Shown: one piece after another, positions 54,366-62,351 of the stretch
Numbering within the stretch: the first letter of the stretch is position 1
Layout: each line of letters opens with the position of its first letter
NCBI RefSeq assembly: GCF_001787335.1
Contig: NZ_CP014674.1
Coordinates: 1,444,501 to 1,508,500, forward strand
DNA: 64,000 nucleotides
Source: Kozakia baliensis
GTDB taxonomy: Bacteria; Pseudomonadota; Alphaproteobacteria; Acetobacterales; Acetobacteraceae
Reading direction: 5' to 3'
The notes under the pieces: model-generated
Seen by the model: the letters and a program-made list of their open reading frames with translations, nothing else
Told to the model about the DNA's origin: nothing
Databases searched by the model: none
Made by a program: the position numbers and the translations under genes

Positions 54366-54458
54366 GGAGGGGTGGCCGAGAGGCTGAAGGCGGCGGTTTG
54401 CTAAACCGTTATACGATGTCAAGTCGTATCGTGGGTTCGAATCCCATCCCCTCCGCCA
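54366..54458 (+). tRNA. tRNA-Ser (anticodon GCT)
   Basis: A class II tRNA with the long variable arm. Acceptor stem GGAGGGG pairs with CCCCTCC, the anticodon loop TTGCTAA reads AGC/AGT codons, the variable arm pairs ATACGA with TCGTAT, the T loop is TTCGAAT, and CCA is encoded. Prophage genes begin about 90 bases downstream, so its 3' end is a likely integration site. Confidence 0.97.
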
Positions 54459-54545
54459 GCTATCCTAAAAAAAGGTTGATAAGCCTAGGTTTTGCCAAAG
54501 AGGAATAAATCTTGTCCCTCACTTGGTCCCACACCTAGCTAAGCA

Positions 54546-54995
54546 TTATTCCTTATCCGGATCCGCTTCGGCTGGCGTCGGTTCCGGGGTCTGGACCGCT
54601 TCATTTTCTGTTGAGGGACCAGCTTCTTCCGGCGTTTCCACATGATCGGTCGAAGCTTCGACGGGAGTCGGCCGTTGCTCCGCATCGGTCGAAGCCGCAG
54701 CTTTCGGAATCGTATTTTCATCGACCTTCGACACTTGTCCAATCCCCGATGGGCCAGAGATCTGCGGTTTGCCGTCATGAACGCGAGGCGCAGTGAGCGC
54801 TGCATTCGCGGCTTGGCGATCCCGCACATCGGAAGAGATGAGACGATGAAGCCGTTCATATTCGTCGGCGTCCGGAGACCGGCCAGAAATGATCGCCGGT
54901 CCGATCAAGGGCCAGACATCGGCGAAACGCGCCGGTCCACGCGCCAGGCACGAGACAACATCCCGGAAGGATGAATCGGATGCAAAGTTATACAT
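54546..54995 (-). CDS. uncharacterised prophage protein with acidic Pro-rich tail
   Basis: No family recognised. The 149 residues comprise a folded-looking N-terminal part (YNFASDSSFRDVVSCLARGP, then WPLIGPAIISGR) and a tail of about 70 residues rich in Pro, Glu, Thr and Ser (PTPVEASTDHVETPEEAGPS). It is the last gene of the prophage before tRNA-Ser and follows the spanin-like pair. Confidence 0.6.
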   Translation of the reverse strand: MYNFASDSSFRDVVSCLARGPARFADVWPLIGPAIISGRSPDADEYERLHRLISSDVRDRQAANAALTAPRVHDGKPQISGPSGIGQVSKVDENTIPKAAASTDAEQRPTPVEASTDHVETPEEAGPSTENEAVQTPEPTPAEADPDKE

Positions 54996-55007
54996 TCGCG
55001 TTGTTCC

Positions 55008-55274
55008 TTACTTTACTAACGACAGTTGAGGGCAGCCAGCGCGTACTTGGTCTCTGAGCGAAACATCGTTGGCGATCCAACGTGCCACTTCGACCAGATC
55101 TGGATGAGCACGCAGTTCAGCAGCGAGCGCCCTCTGGTCCTGCGCTGAATAGGTGACGAGGGTAGGGCAGAGGGGTTGGACTTTGGTCGCCGCGCAGCCC
55201 GACAGTGCCCAACACAAAAAGAGCATGAACCAGATAGGAGCGCCGCCGATCGCGGTTCGGCAGATGCTACGCAT
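55008..55274 (-). CDS. o-spanin-like (Rz1-type) phage lipoprotein
   Basis: An 88-residue lipoprotein: signal RTAIGGAPIWFMLFLCWALSGC with lipobox LSGC, then TKVQPLCPTLVTYSAQDQRAL and a helical tail ending RAGCPQLSLVK. This matches small phage lipoproteins annotated as Rz1-like outer spanins, which join the outer membrane to the inner spanin during lysis. The ATG at 55274 overlaps the 3' end of the preceding gene by 8 bases, the kind of overlap typical of spanin pairs. Confidence 0.7.
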   Translation of the reverse strand: MRSICRTAIGGAPIWFMLFLCWALSGCAATKVQPLCPTLVTYSAQDQRALAAELRAHPDLVEVARWIANDVSLRDQVRAGCPQLSLVK

Positions 55275-55500
55275 TGCCTTTATCCAGTCGATCAAGCAGT
55301 TGCGACTCGGTTTGGGGGCCGCTTGCCTGCGCGTGAGCCATGGCTTGGACCGCATCGGTTGCAGCGTTCGCCTCCACGACATCCTGCTTGGACGTGCTGA
55401 CGCTTGCACTATTCTTGCCGGCGCGATCGGCGAACCAGACAAGGCTCGCAAGGCCGCCTACAATGGTGAGAAGAACGCCAGCCGCCAGATAATCCTTCAT
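55267..55500 (-). CDS. small membrane protein, possible inner spanin
   Basis: A 77-residue protein with one N-terminal helix (YLAAGVLLTIVGGLASLVWFA) and a polar helical tail (DAVQAMAHAQASGPQTESQLL). The topology and the 8-base overlap with the Rz1-like lipoprotein fit an inner-membrane spanin, although it is short for an Rz protein. Confidence in the lysis role is moderate. Confidence 0.55.
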   Translation of the reverse strand: MKDYLAAGVLLTIVGGLASLVWFADRAGKNSASVSTSKQDVVEANAATDAVQAMAHAQASGPQTESQLLDRLDKGNA

Positions 55501-55529
55501 GATTCGTGCCCCTGAGTTTTACTGGATGC

Positions 55530-55901
55530 TTAGGCGCCCGTAGTCGCACTACCGCTGCCACCACCACCCGACACGGGGGTAGCTTCTGTCGCGGTCGAGC
55601 TAGGAGCAGGCGTCTCAGGAGTCGTGCTCGACGTCGCGGCTGCAACCTTCGTCTTGGCGGCAACGATCGCCTCATCGATTCCTTCGAGCGTTTTCGTCGC
55701 GCCCGTGAAAACGCCCTCGATGTCGAAGGAAACCTTTTGTTGAGCCTGCGGGAACAGGCCGTCAAAGAGGCTGGTGATCCCGTTGCTGATCTTCTGTCCG
55801 TTCTCGGAGAGCGCCCTCCCGGCGATCGTGCCGTAGAGCGCCTCGCCCGACTGGACGAGATCCGTGATGGCCTGGGAATTAGTTGCGGTAACGGTCGGCA
55901 T
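55530..55901 (-). CDS. uncharacterised prophage protein
   Basis: No family recognised. The 123 residues from the ATG at 55901 (AAGGAA 9 bases upstream) form a helical N-terminal part (ATNSQAITDLVQSGEALYG, SLFDGLFPQAQQ) and a Ser/Thr/Pro/Gly-rich tail (TSSTTPETPAPSSTATEAT, GGGGSGSATTGA). There is no hydrophobic segment. It lies between the holin-like and spanin-like genes. Confidence 0.55.
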   Translation of the reverse strand: MPTVTATNSQAITDLVQSGEALYGTIAGRALSENGQKISNGITSLFDGLFPQAQQKVSFDIEGVFTGATKTLEGIDEAIVAAKTKVAAATSSTTPETPAPSSTATEATPVSGGGGSGSATTGA

Positions 55902-55946
55902 AATGCTGATTCCTTCATTCAATAAGGAAGCGGGGGTGCCCCGCAG

Positions 55947-56234
55947 TCACGTCGGCTTTTTAGTCTCGACGCTCTCGACAGCTTCGGCTGCGACGGTCGC
56001 CGCAGCTTCGGCTGATCTCTCTTTCGCCAGCGCGTGAATGGCGGTTGTAGAAAGGATGCTCAGTTCATGCTGCGCTGTCGTGTTGTCTGGAACGAGGAGC
56101 GGGATCGCGATCGTCGCCATAGTGCCCGCCACCGCTTCGCCAAGGCCGAAATAGGCCGAAGCTGCTGCGCCGAGCAGAAGGGCGATCCCCTGGAGCGTGG
56201 TCGGCTGGCGGAGCCATGAGACAATCTTGTTCAT
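55947..56234 (-). CDS. holin-like phage membrane protein
   Basis: A 95-residue protein with two hydrophobic segments (about 16-30 and 34-50), a short positively charged N-terminus (NKIVSWLRQP) and an Ala-rich helical C-terminus (AEAAATVAAEAVESVETKK). Size and topology fit a holin, which would let the lysozyme reach the wall. It overlaps the lysozyme-like gene by 4 bases (ATGA). The call rests on topology and position, not on a family match. Confidence 0.6.
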   Translation of the reverse strand: MNKIVSWLRQPTTLQGIALLLGAAASAYFGLGEAVAGTMATIAIPLLVPDNTTAQHELSILSTTAIHALAKERSAEAAATVAAEAVESVETKKPT

Positions 56235-56719
56235 GCGTTGATCGCCTGTTGAGAAAGCGCGATACGGTCTGCGGTGACAGATCCGGCTCCAAGCGCTGAA
56301 TTATAATTATCCTTCCAGTAGCCGGTGATGCCGCGCGCATCGTTCCAGACAGGAAGAGATGGTTTCGCCCGCAGGAGTTTGATCCTGGCCATGGCGCAGC
56401 CGTAATAAGCATTGCCTTCCATCAGGTCGGCTGTCGGCGCGTCCGTCCCGGCAATTTCCCGTATCGAGGCCGCAAGCTTCGGATTGAAGGCAAGGAAGTT
56501 CGTCCAGCAGTCATCGTGCGTGAATGACTCCATTTGCCAGAAGCCACGCGCCACGCCGTATCCAGAATTCGTGGTTTGCCGGATGGCGCGGTAACCCGTC
56601 TCCAAATTACCTACGGCGGTGACGAGATTAATCGCAGCAAGGGCGCCATATTGCGTTCCAAGCTGAGCCAGTGTTGGCAGCACAACGAATTGTTTGATTT
56701 GGGATACAAGCCCGTTCAT
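56231..56719 (-). CDS. lysozyme-like phage endolysin
   Basis: A 162-residue protein of the lysozyme-like superfamily found in many tailed phages. The likely catalytic Glu40 is in AVGNLETGYRAIRQ, followed by YGVARGFWQMESFTHDDCW, whose 'G-x-x-Q-x-E' and 'THDDxW' pieces are typical. There is no signal peptide, so release should depend on the neighbouring holin-like protein. It shares a 4-base overlap with the preceding coiled-coil gene and another with the holin-like gene. Confidence 0.7.
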   Translation of the reverse strand: MNGLVSQIKQFVVLPTLAQLGTQYGALAAINLVTAVGNLETGYRAIRQTTNSGYGVARGFWQMESFTHDDCWTNFLAFNPKLAASIREIAGTDAPTADLMEGNAYYGCAMARIKLLRAKPSLPVWNDARGITGYWKDNYNSALGAGSVTADRIALSQQAINA

Positions 56720-57096
56720 ACGACTTCCTCCACAAACGGAGGCAATTCCGGCACCGCGGGAAGGATGAGAGGATCAATTCCAACCCTCTTTTCGTACAGT
56801 CGATAAGCCTGCCGATCATCAATACGCGCTAGACGTTGATCGTGAGCGCGGCCGTGCCAAAGACGTGCATTATCTCGCTGCCGGTCATACTCTGTTTCCG
56901 CGCGTTCGAGGTCACTTCGCGCCTGGGCCAGATCCGCCATAAGCTTCCCGGTCTCCACACGCTGATAGTTCACGAAGGCAGTATTGTCGGCGATCTGGTT
57001 TTTGCGCAGGTAGACAGCGACAGACACAAAAAGAAGAAATAAGACGCCAGGCATACCAAGAGGAGCCAAGAAGCCTATGAGTTGCCCCAACGACAT
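56716..57096 (-). CDS. phage membrane protein with coiled coil (lysis region)
   Basis: A 126-residue protein with one N-terminal helix (IGFLAPLGMPGVLFLLFVSVAVYL) and a heptad-like helical region at about 45-85 (KLMADLAQARSDLERAETEYDRQ). The layout is that of an Rz-type inner spanin, but the lipoprotein partner is several genes away, so it may be a second spanin-like protein or an antiholin. GGAG lies 7 bases before the ATG at 57096. It ends PELPPFVEEVV and overlaps the lysozyme-like gene by 4 bases. Confidence 0.6.
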   Translation of the reverse strand: MSLGQLIGFLAPLGMPGVLFLLFVSVAVYLRKNQIADNTAFVNYQRVETGKLMADLAQARSDLERAETEYDRQRDNARLWHGRAHDQRLARIDDRQAYRLYEKRVGIDPLILPAVPELPPFVEEVV

Positions 57097-57097
57097 T

Positions 57098-57490
57098 TTA
57101 CGGCTCCAGGATCGCAAGGCACACGAGCCCTTCGAGAAAAGCCCAACCGCCCCAACTAATATGACCGGTGCGGGTCTCTATGTTCCAAGCGAGCGAAAGA
57201 TAGACGAGCAGCCCGGTATAGGCGAATATTCTTCGTGCTTTTTTCCAATGAAGATGAGCGGATATTAACTGTCCCGCACCTGCCGCCAAGGCAACGACCG
57301 CGACAGGATGAACCAGATACCAGAGCGAGAAAAATTTACTTGTTGTGACGATTTGACGCCAGTCGAGAAATGCTTGCATCGCCCAAAGCACTTCGATCAG
57401 ACCAAGAATATAGTCGATCCAGGGCCAGCGGCGCAAAAATTCTCGGGTCTCAAGCCACGTCAAAAACGCGATGTGGAGGCGACGCTTCAT
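57098..57490 (-). CDS. phage-region integral membrane protein
   Basis: No family recognised. The 130 residues show about four hydrophobic segments (roughly 25-42, 55-72, 85-103 and 113-128) with several tryptophans. It is the first gene of the lysis-like cluster, following a 260-base gap after the tail fibre genes, and is directly followed by the coiled-coil membrane protein. It could be a holin of a less common type or a lysogenic conversion protein. Confidence 0.55.
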   Translation of the reverse strand: MKRRLHIAFLTWLETREFLRRWPWIDYILGLIEVLWAMQAFLDWRQIVTTSKFFSLWYLVHPVAVVALAAGAGQLISAHLHWKKARRIFAYTGLLVYLSLAWNIETRTGHISWGGWAFLEGLVCLAILEP

Positions 57491-57750
57491 AGGGCTGCGT
57501 CAAGTTTAATGCTGGAGAATATCGAGAATTTTGTCTGTGCGAAATTTTGCATTTTACCCGGCTCGACCATTTGTCATGCTATGAATGCAATTATTGAAGA
57601 GGCGTGCATCTCCCATCTTTGAAAGAGTTCGGAAATACAAAATTTTTAAGGAAATCCAGGCTAGCTGGCAGCCTTGACAGCTTCTGCGCACAAATGCTCG
57701 CGTCGTATAAGCTTTTGCAAATAGGCGCGGATGCACCGAGACGCTTCCCG

Positions 57751-57975
57751 CTATCCAGCAGCCAGCGCCGGAGCGTCCACCCAGCCAGGTAGATTGCTCG
57801 CGTCTTTCCCGCGCGTCTGCCCAGGAGGCGCGGGAGATGCTCCAAATTGCTGGAAGACGCTGTCGTCGACCAACTGTATATCTGCGGGAAGAGTTCCCGC
57901 CGACTTGTAAGCGGATGCCATGCTCACCGGGTAAAATGAGACCTTCGACGGGCTCCAGTAATAATTTTGTGCCAT
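57751..57975 (-). CDS. short tail fibre assembly-like protein
   Basis: A 74-residue protein that resembles the start and middle of tail fibre assembly chaperones: AQNYYWSPSKVSFYPVS opens it, and APPGQTRGKDASNLPGWVDAP recalls the usual 'PPG...G-D-x-x-G-x-P-x-W' turn. It stops in TAG soon after, where typical family members continue for 50-100 residues, so it may be truncated or a short class. It starts one base after the tail fibre gene's stop. Confidence 0.6.
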   Translation of the reverse strand: MAQNYYWSPSKVSFYPVSMASAYKSAGTLPADIQLVDDSVFQQFGASPAPPGQTRGKDASNLPGWVDAPALAAG

Positions 57976-57976
57976 A

Positions 57977-58561
57977 TCAGTATCCAATCGCGAACCAACT
58001 CACGGGAACGGTTTGATCGAAATTCACGACGTTGGACTGCCCGCCGGATAGCGTGTCGCCGATCAAATTGAAGGTGCCGGCCGCAAGCGTCGCCGTGGTA
58101 ATCGAAGGGTAATAGCCGTGCGCGCTACTTGCGGCACGGCCAGCATTGCCGATGGCCACCGCGCATGCATTGGGGAATGCAACCGGGAGAGAAACCGATG
58201 CGGTGGAAATCGTCGCCGACGCTACCGGTAGCGTTGCTTGGCCCCATTGCAGAATTAGCCCAAACGGCAGCTTCACCCATCCCGTCGCCCCCAAAGACCC
58301 GGCGAACGACGCGACCACGCCAGTTCCGATCAGACTTTTAATCGCGGCGAGGAGTTGATGAGGATTCGTCTTATCCAGCGTCCCGCCGGTTTCCTCGATA
58401 GGAGCGGCAATTTCCTCTTGAACGATGTTGAGCCAGTCGCCGCTTACAATCGTCGCCGCTTCTCCTGCAGCGGGGTTTCCCTCCGAGAAATAGCCTGGCG
58501 TTCCCGCAGCTGCCGGCGCCGGCATATTGGCGACGGCCGAGCTGTTATCGATACGAAACAT
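57977..58561 (-). CDS. phage tail fibre protein
   Basis: A 194-residue tail fibre of the short type. The N-terminus (PAPAAAGTPGYFSEGNPAAG, then ATIVSGDWLNIVQEEI) is the tail-attachment module common in Mu-like and lambdoid phages. The C-terminus (GWVKLPFGLILQWGQA ... VPVSWFAIGY) is the gp53-like receptor-binding fold. The collagen-like or beta-prism middle of longer fibres is missing, so the fibre is small. It lies just after the spike gene. Confidence 0.8.
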   Translation of the reverse strand: MFRIDNSSAVANMPAPAAAGTPGYFSEGNPAAGEAATIVSGDWLNIVQEEIAAPIEETGGTLDKTNPHQLLAAIKSLIGTGVVASFAGSLGATGWVKLPFGLILQWGQATLPVASATISTASVSLPVAFPNACAVAIGNAGRAASSAHGYYPSITTATLAAGTFNLIGDTLSGGQSNVVNFDQTVPVSWFAIGY

Positions 58562-58573
58562 CTTCTCTGTCCT

Positions 58574-60151
58574 TCAATTCGTCGCTTGCTTGCCACTGAG
58601 TTGGGATGCCCAGTAGGACGACCCGCCACTGGACGCGGCAGCACTGCAAAAAGCCGGTCCGCCTGTTCCGCTTCCCGCGCTTTCTCCGGGTTTCGTCATG
58701 TCGCTGAGATAGGCGCGCGCGCCGACCGCCGCGCTCGCCCCACAGGCGGGAACCGTCGCGAGGGTATAGGTCGGCGTGCTCGGGTTGGAGAGCGCAGGCG
58801 GCACGACATTGGGGCCGTAGCTTCCGCCGACATTGCCGAAGAGCTGACCGATGGAGAGCACTTTCGACCAAGCGAATTCGGCGTTGACGCCAAATTCGCC
58901 ATTGGCTGTGATCAAGGTCTGCGGCGCTACCGCCAAAATGGCCGATCCATCGGCGCTGCGGATGCCATCGCGCTTGGCCGCCGTCACATAAGGAGATGAC
59001 ACGACTAATTCGCAGCCGGGGAAAGACTTCACGTAGATATTGTCATACGTCTTCGCGGCGGTGACCGGCCCGGCGACTTCCACGATGCCGTAATTGGCCA
59101 AGCTACACTTGGCGTCGTTGATGTAATAATTCCATTGAATTGCCTGATCGGTCACCACATGTTTGCCGAGGAAAATTTCCTGGTTCTTCTGGGCAACGAG
59201 CGCATTGTCGTCGAGCACGTTGATGGCGTTGGTGGTGATCTCGGTATTGTCGGCATGGACATTGTCTATACCACCGGCAACGTGCATCCCCACGGCGCTT
59301 TCCGACAGCTTCCCATTATTGAGAAACACATCATATTGGTAAGGCGTGCCGATGCCGAGCGCGCTGATCACCAGCGCGTCGTTCTGCGCCTGGAAGTAAT
59401 ATCCATCGACCGAGACGAAATTCGGTTGGTCGATATAAAGACCGTTCCACAGTGTGTTTTGCGACGTATTCAAGTAGGTCGCCACCACGTCCTTGAGCCA
59501 TCCATAGCTCGTCTGGGAAATATGGATCGCAGCCCCGGCCGTCATCTTGGTCTGGCTCCAGACCGAGAACCCTTGCACGACCGGATTGTAACCGCCGGGA
59601 ACGTCGATCAGGTCGATATTCGTCTTTAGACCCGTATAGACGAACTGGGTCGCCTGAGAGCCGCCGCCAACAACTGAGGAAGAGTTCAAGTTAAAGGTCA
59701 GCGTGCCGCTGAACAGACAGGTGCCAGCAGGAAAGACGACGCGCTTGCGCTGAATGCGCGCGACGAAGATCGCATTGATCGCCGCCGTGTCGTCAGTCTG
59801 TCCGTCGCACTTTACGCCTTGGTCACGCACATTGATGTAATCGGCGAAGCGGTCGGAGAATAGGCGAGAGGTGGTGCCGCCATTTGCAAGGGCCAGTCCA
59901 GCGGAGAGGTCCGCCTCGGAAATCGATCCGCCGGTGATCGTCAGGTTCTGGGCTTTACCGCCGTTGACGTCGAGCTTGAGACCGAACCACGTATTCCATT
60001 GCAATGCACCGACGATATCGGCCACTTTTCCGGTTTCGGCATACGACCTCCAGTTGGGATTGCTTTGAGCGCAGGCGCTTCCCATAGCATTAGAGACGGC
60101 AAGCGCGGCCCCCATCGACAGTAGCTGGCGCAAAGAACGGTGTTTTTTCAT
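58574..60151 (-). CDS. beta-helix tail spike with apparent signal peptide
   Basis: A 525-residue protein with a pectate-lyase-like (right-handed beta-helix) body. It carries the family's opening motif FADYINVRDQGVKCDGQTDDTAAINAIF followed by VVFPAGTCLFSG, as in tail spikes that bind or cut surface polysaccharide. Unusually, it starts with what looks like a Sec signal (KKHRSLRQLLSMGAALAVS...ACAQS), and NPNWRSYAETG follows. The start lies 1 base after the gp48 stop. Either the signal is real and the protein is exported, or it marks capture of a host exopolysaccharide enzyme by the phage. Confidence 0.8.
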   Translation of the reverse strand: MKKHRSLRQLLSMGAALAVSNAMGSACAQSNPNWRSYAETGKVADIVGALQWNTWFGLKLDVNGGKAQNLTITGGSISEADLSAGLALANGGTTSRLFSDRFADYINVRDQGVKCDGQTDDTAAINAIFVARIQRKRVVFPAGTCLFSGTLTFNLNSSSVVGGGSQATQFVYTGLKTNIDLIDVPGGYNPVVQGFSVWSQTKMTAGAAIHISQTSYGWLKDVVATYLNTSQNTLWNGLYIDQPNFVSVDGYYFQAQNDALVISALGIGTPYQYDVFLNNGKLSESAVGMHVAGGIDNVHADNTEITTNAINVLDDNALVAQKNQEIFLGKHVVTDQAIQWNYYINDAKCSLANYGIVEVAGPVTAAKTYDNIYVKSFPGCELVVSSPYVTAAKRDGIRSADGSAILAVAPQTLITANGEFGVNAEFAWSKVLSIGQLFGNVGGSYGPNVVPPALSNPSTPTYTLATVPACGASAAVGARAYLSDMTKPGESAGSGTGGPAFCSAAASSGGSSYWASQLSGKQATN

Positions 60152-60152
60152 C

Positions 60153-60797
60153 TCAGTAGACCATCAATTCTGAGTCGCCACCGGAATCGTTTAAGAAAGG
60201 TGCGACATAGCCAAACCGAACGACCGTGTGCGCCGGAGCGCGTGCGGTGATCTCGCATTTCAACACGTCGTTTCCCCACGTCTGAAGCGGCTCCCCGGCG
60301 CATGACTGGCCGGCGCGAAACGCAACCGGCGTGTAACCCGGCGCGGAGACCGTCCAAGCGTAAACCCAGGCTTCGCCGCGCACCGGCTCACCGGCACGCA
60401 TCAATCCAGCGCGAGCGGGAGCATATTCCGTTATTGCGATCGGATATCCGAGCGACAGCGCGAACCCGCTGTAGTATGCGATCGACGAGCCACCGCTATC
60501 GGTTAGACGCGCCACCACTTGGCTGCGCCTTTGCTCCAGGGTTGGGCTCCGACCAGCGCACGGATCCGGTAGGCCAAGCGTGCTTTCCCATTCGGAGAGC
60601 ATGGACACCGTAGAGGCGGGGAAAACGTCGCCGATAAATATCTTCCCCGTCGATATTACCTTGACGGAAGCAGGCGTGAAAATCGCTATGATTTTCGAGA
60701 TTGCCGTATCCAAACCACGTGGCCACGCCCTGCCAGTGGGCATTGTTCGCTTGATGCCAGCCGAGAATTGCTCAGTCGAATAGGTTGGAACTGGCAT
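60153..60797 (-). CDS. phage baseplate protein, gp48/YmfQ (DUF2313) family
   Basis: A 214-residue protein like Mu gp48, found at the baseplate centre next to gp47. Markers are LLPRGRAWPR-type KRTMPTGRAWPRGLD near the start, STVSMLSEWESTLGLPDPCA, and TLEQRRSQVVARLTDSGG. It overlaps gp47's stop by one base. Confidence 0.88.
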   Translation of the reverse strand: MPVPTYSTEQFSAGIKRTMPTGRAWPRGLDTAISKIIAIFTPASVKVISTGKIFIGDVFPASTVSMLSEWESTLGLPDPCAGRSPTLEQRRSQVVARLTDSGGSSIAYYSGFALSLGYPIAITEYAPARAGLMRAGEPVRGEAWVYAWTVSAPGYTPVAFRAGQSCAGEPLQTWGNDVLKCEITARAPAHTVVRFGYVAPFLNDSGGDSELMVY

Positions 60798-61906
60798 TAT
60801 TGAATGTCCAGTTTACCAACGGTAGGCAAGCTACCAACGGGAACAACGACAGGGGAAATCGGATTTTTGAGTGTGAAGGTAGACGCACCAGTTGAAAGGA
60901 TTGCCGCCTCGATCGCGGCTGGCGACAGCGTCATTCCAAGCGGCGTGCCTTTCCGCAGAAAGAGATCGGCGAGTGCAGCAGTGATTGCAGCGGCCGTTAC
61001 ACCGGTCGACAAATCGGAAAGAGCCACGTCGATCGGGTATGCGGCCGGCGAACAAACGATCACTAGAGCAGTAACAGGCTGTTCTGGACGAACCGTATCA
61101 GCGACAAAAAGCTGATCGCCAATTGCTACGGGGTATCGGGTTTCATCCGATGCGCTTCCATCCGTTCCTTGTGGGAAACCATTTTCTGCGGCACGCACAT
61201 CATCGAGCATCGGATAGACAACAACGGTGCCAGCACCGAAGCCGTTCGGATTACACCAAGCGCGCGTTACTCCCGTTGCGCTAAGCGCCCACTCCACATA
61301 ATCGACCGCTCTCCCGCCGCCGTCACGGCTGGCGTACGCCTCCATGATGCGAGTTCGGAGTTCGTCATCGCTTTCCTGATCGGCACCCAAGGCGACCGTG
61401 CCAGTGGAGGTGAAGCTTGCGTTGATGCCTGCGATCGCAGTTGCAAGGGTAAAGCCCGTGCCAGGATCGCAATTTCCATCGGCTCCTGCATCGGAGCATT
61501 GCACTTGACAAACGACGCTGCCGGTCGCGTCGGTCTCAACGCCGGATACCACCGTGTAACCCAACCCGTCGGCTCGATTTATAGCCGTTCCAGCCGGTAG
61601 GGGGATAAGTGGTGATCCCCCAGACGAAACCAGTGTCAGCGTTGCGGTCTCCGCATCCTTTCGAACAACTTTGCGCATCGCGCCCCAGGCATCGAGCGCC
61701 TCGTCTTCCGCCGTCCAGGGCACCGCCTGTCGATAACAATAGGAAAGATAATCGTAATTGCCCCAAACCAGATTGGCGAACATCCATGTCAGAACGCGCA
61801 GGATCGAACGTGGCAGCAGCGATCGACCGGCTGTGACGTTGCTGGCGACAACATCATTCAGCCCCTGATTGAACAGATCAGAAAGGGTCGGCTGTTGATA
61901 GGGCAT
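60797..61906 (-). CDS. phage baseplate protein J / gp47 family
   Basis: A 369-residue baseplate wedge protein of the Mu gp47 (P2 gpJ-like) family. It opens QQPTLSDLFNQGLNDV, has VVRKDAETATLTLVSSGGS...LPAGTAINRADG early and RTRIMEAYASRDGGGRAVDYVEWAL centrally, the latter being the family's most conserved block. AGGA precedes the ATG at 61906. The frame open to 61954 overlaps gp46 further and is not preferred; even so there is a 29-base overlap with gp46. Confidence 0.9.
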   Translation of the reverse strand: MPYQQPTLSDLFNQGLNDVVASNVTAGRSLLPRSILRVLTWMFANLVWGNYDYLSYCYRQAVPWTAEDEALDAWGAMRKVVRKDAETATLTLVSSGGSPLIPLPAGTAINRADGLGYTVVSGVETDATGSVVCQVQCSDAGADGNCDPGTGFTLATAIAGINASFTSTGTVALGADQESDDELRTRIMEAYASRDGGGRAVDYVEWALSATGVTRAWCNPNGFGAGTVVVYPMLDDVRAAENGFPQGTDGSASDETRYPVAIGDQLFVADTVRPEQPVTALVIVCSPAAYPIDVALSDLSTGVTAAAITAALADLFLRKGTPLGMTLSPAAIEAAILSTGASTFTLKNPISPVVVPVGSLPTVGKLDIQ

Positions 61907-62351
61907 TTTGGTCCTTCCATGCCCACGCATACTGGAAGGACGTATCGGTCCCATCGGGCGCAGTCAGAACAATGCCAATATTTAAGGTTGAACCGTTCAG
62001 CCACGATGTCGTGACGGAAACCTTACCAACAATTCCGTCATCGATCATCCATTGCAGCGCATTTTCGCAAATGGTGCGCGCGTGGGTGAGAAGACTGTTG
62101 CCAATTTTCTTGCTGCCCTCGATCGTCCACAGAAGGGAGCCCATCGAATAACCTTCGTAAAAATCGATCCAGCACCCGCGCAGATCCGTCGATCCGTTCG
62201 GCGGCACCGTCCCATCAGGTGCACGGGCATCGGTAAACAGACTCAGCAGCACCGCCGTTTCGAGATCTCCCGTTGTGTCGAGATCTCCGTCTGTGATGAC
62301 CCAATCGCAGTGGCCTTTGGTATTGTCATAGACGAGACGAATATCAGTCAT
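61878..62351 (-). CDS. phage baseplate protein, gp46 family
   Basis: A 157-residue protein of the Mu gp46 family, a small baseplate component. It starts TDIRLVYDNTKGHCDWVITDGDL and has DLETAVLLSLFTDARA and RGCWIDFYEGYSMGSLLWTI, as in other family members. It overlaps gp45 upstream by 4 bases (ATGA). Confidence 0.9.
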   Translation of the reverse strand: MTDIRLVYDNTKGHCDWVITDGDLDTTGDLETAVLLSLFTDARAPDGTVPPNGSTDLRGCWIDFYEGYSMGSLLWTIEGSKKIGNSLLTHARTICENALQWMIDDGIVGKVSVTTSWLNGSTLNIGIVLTAPDGTDTSFQYAWAWKDQNALSTADPF

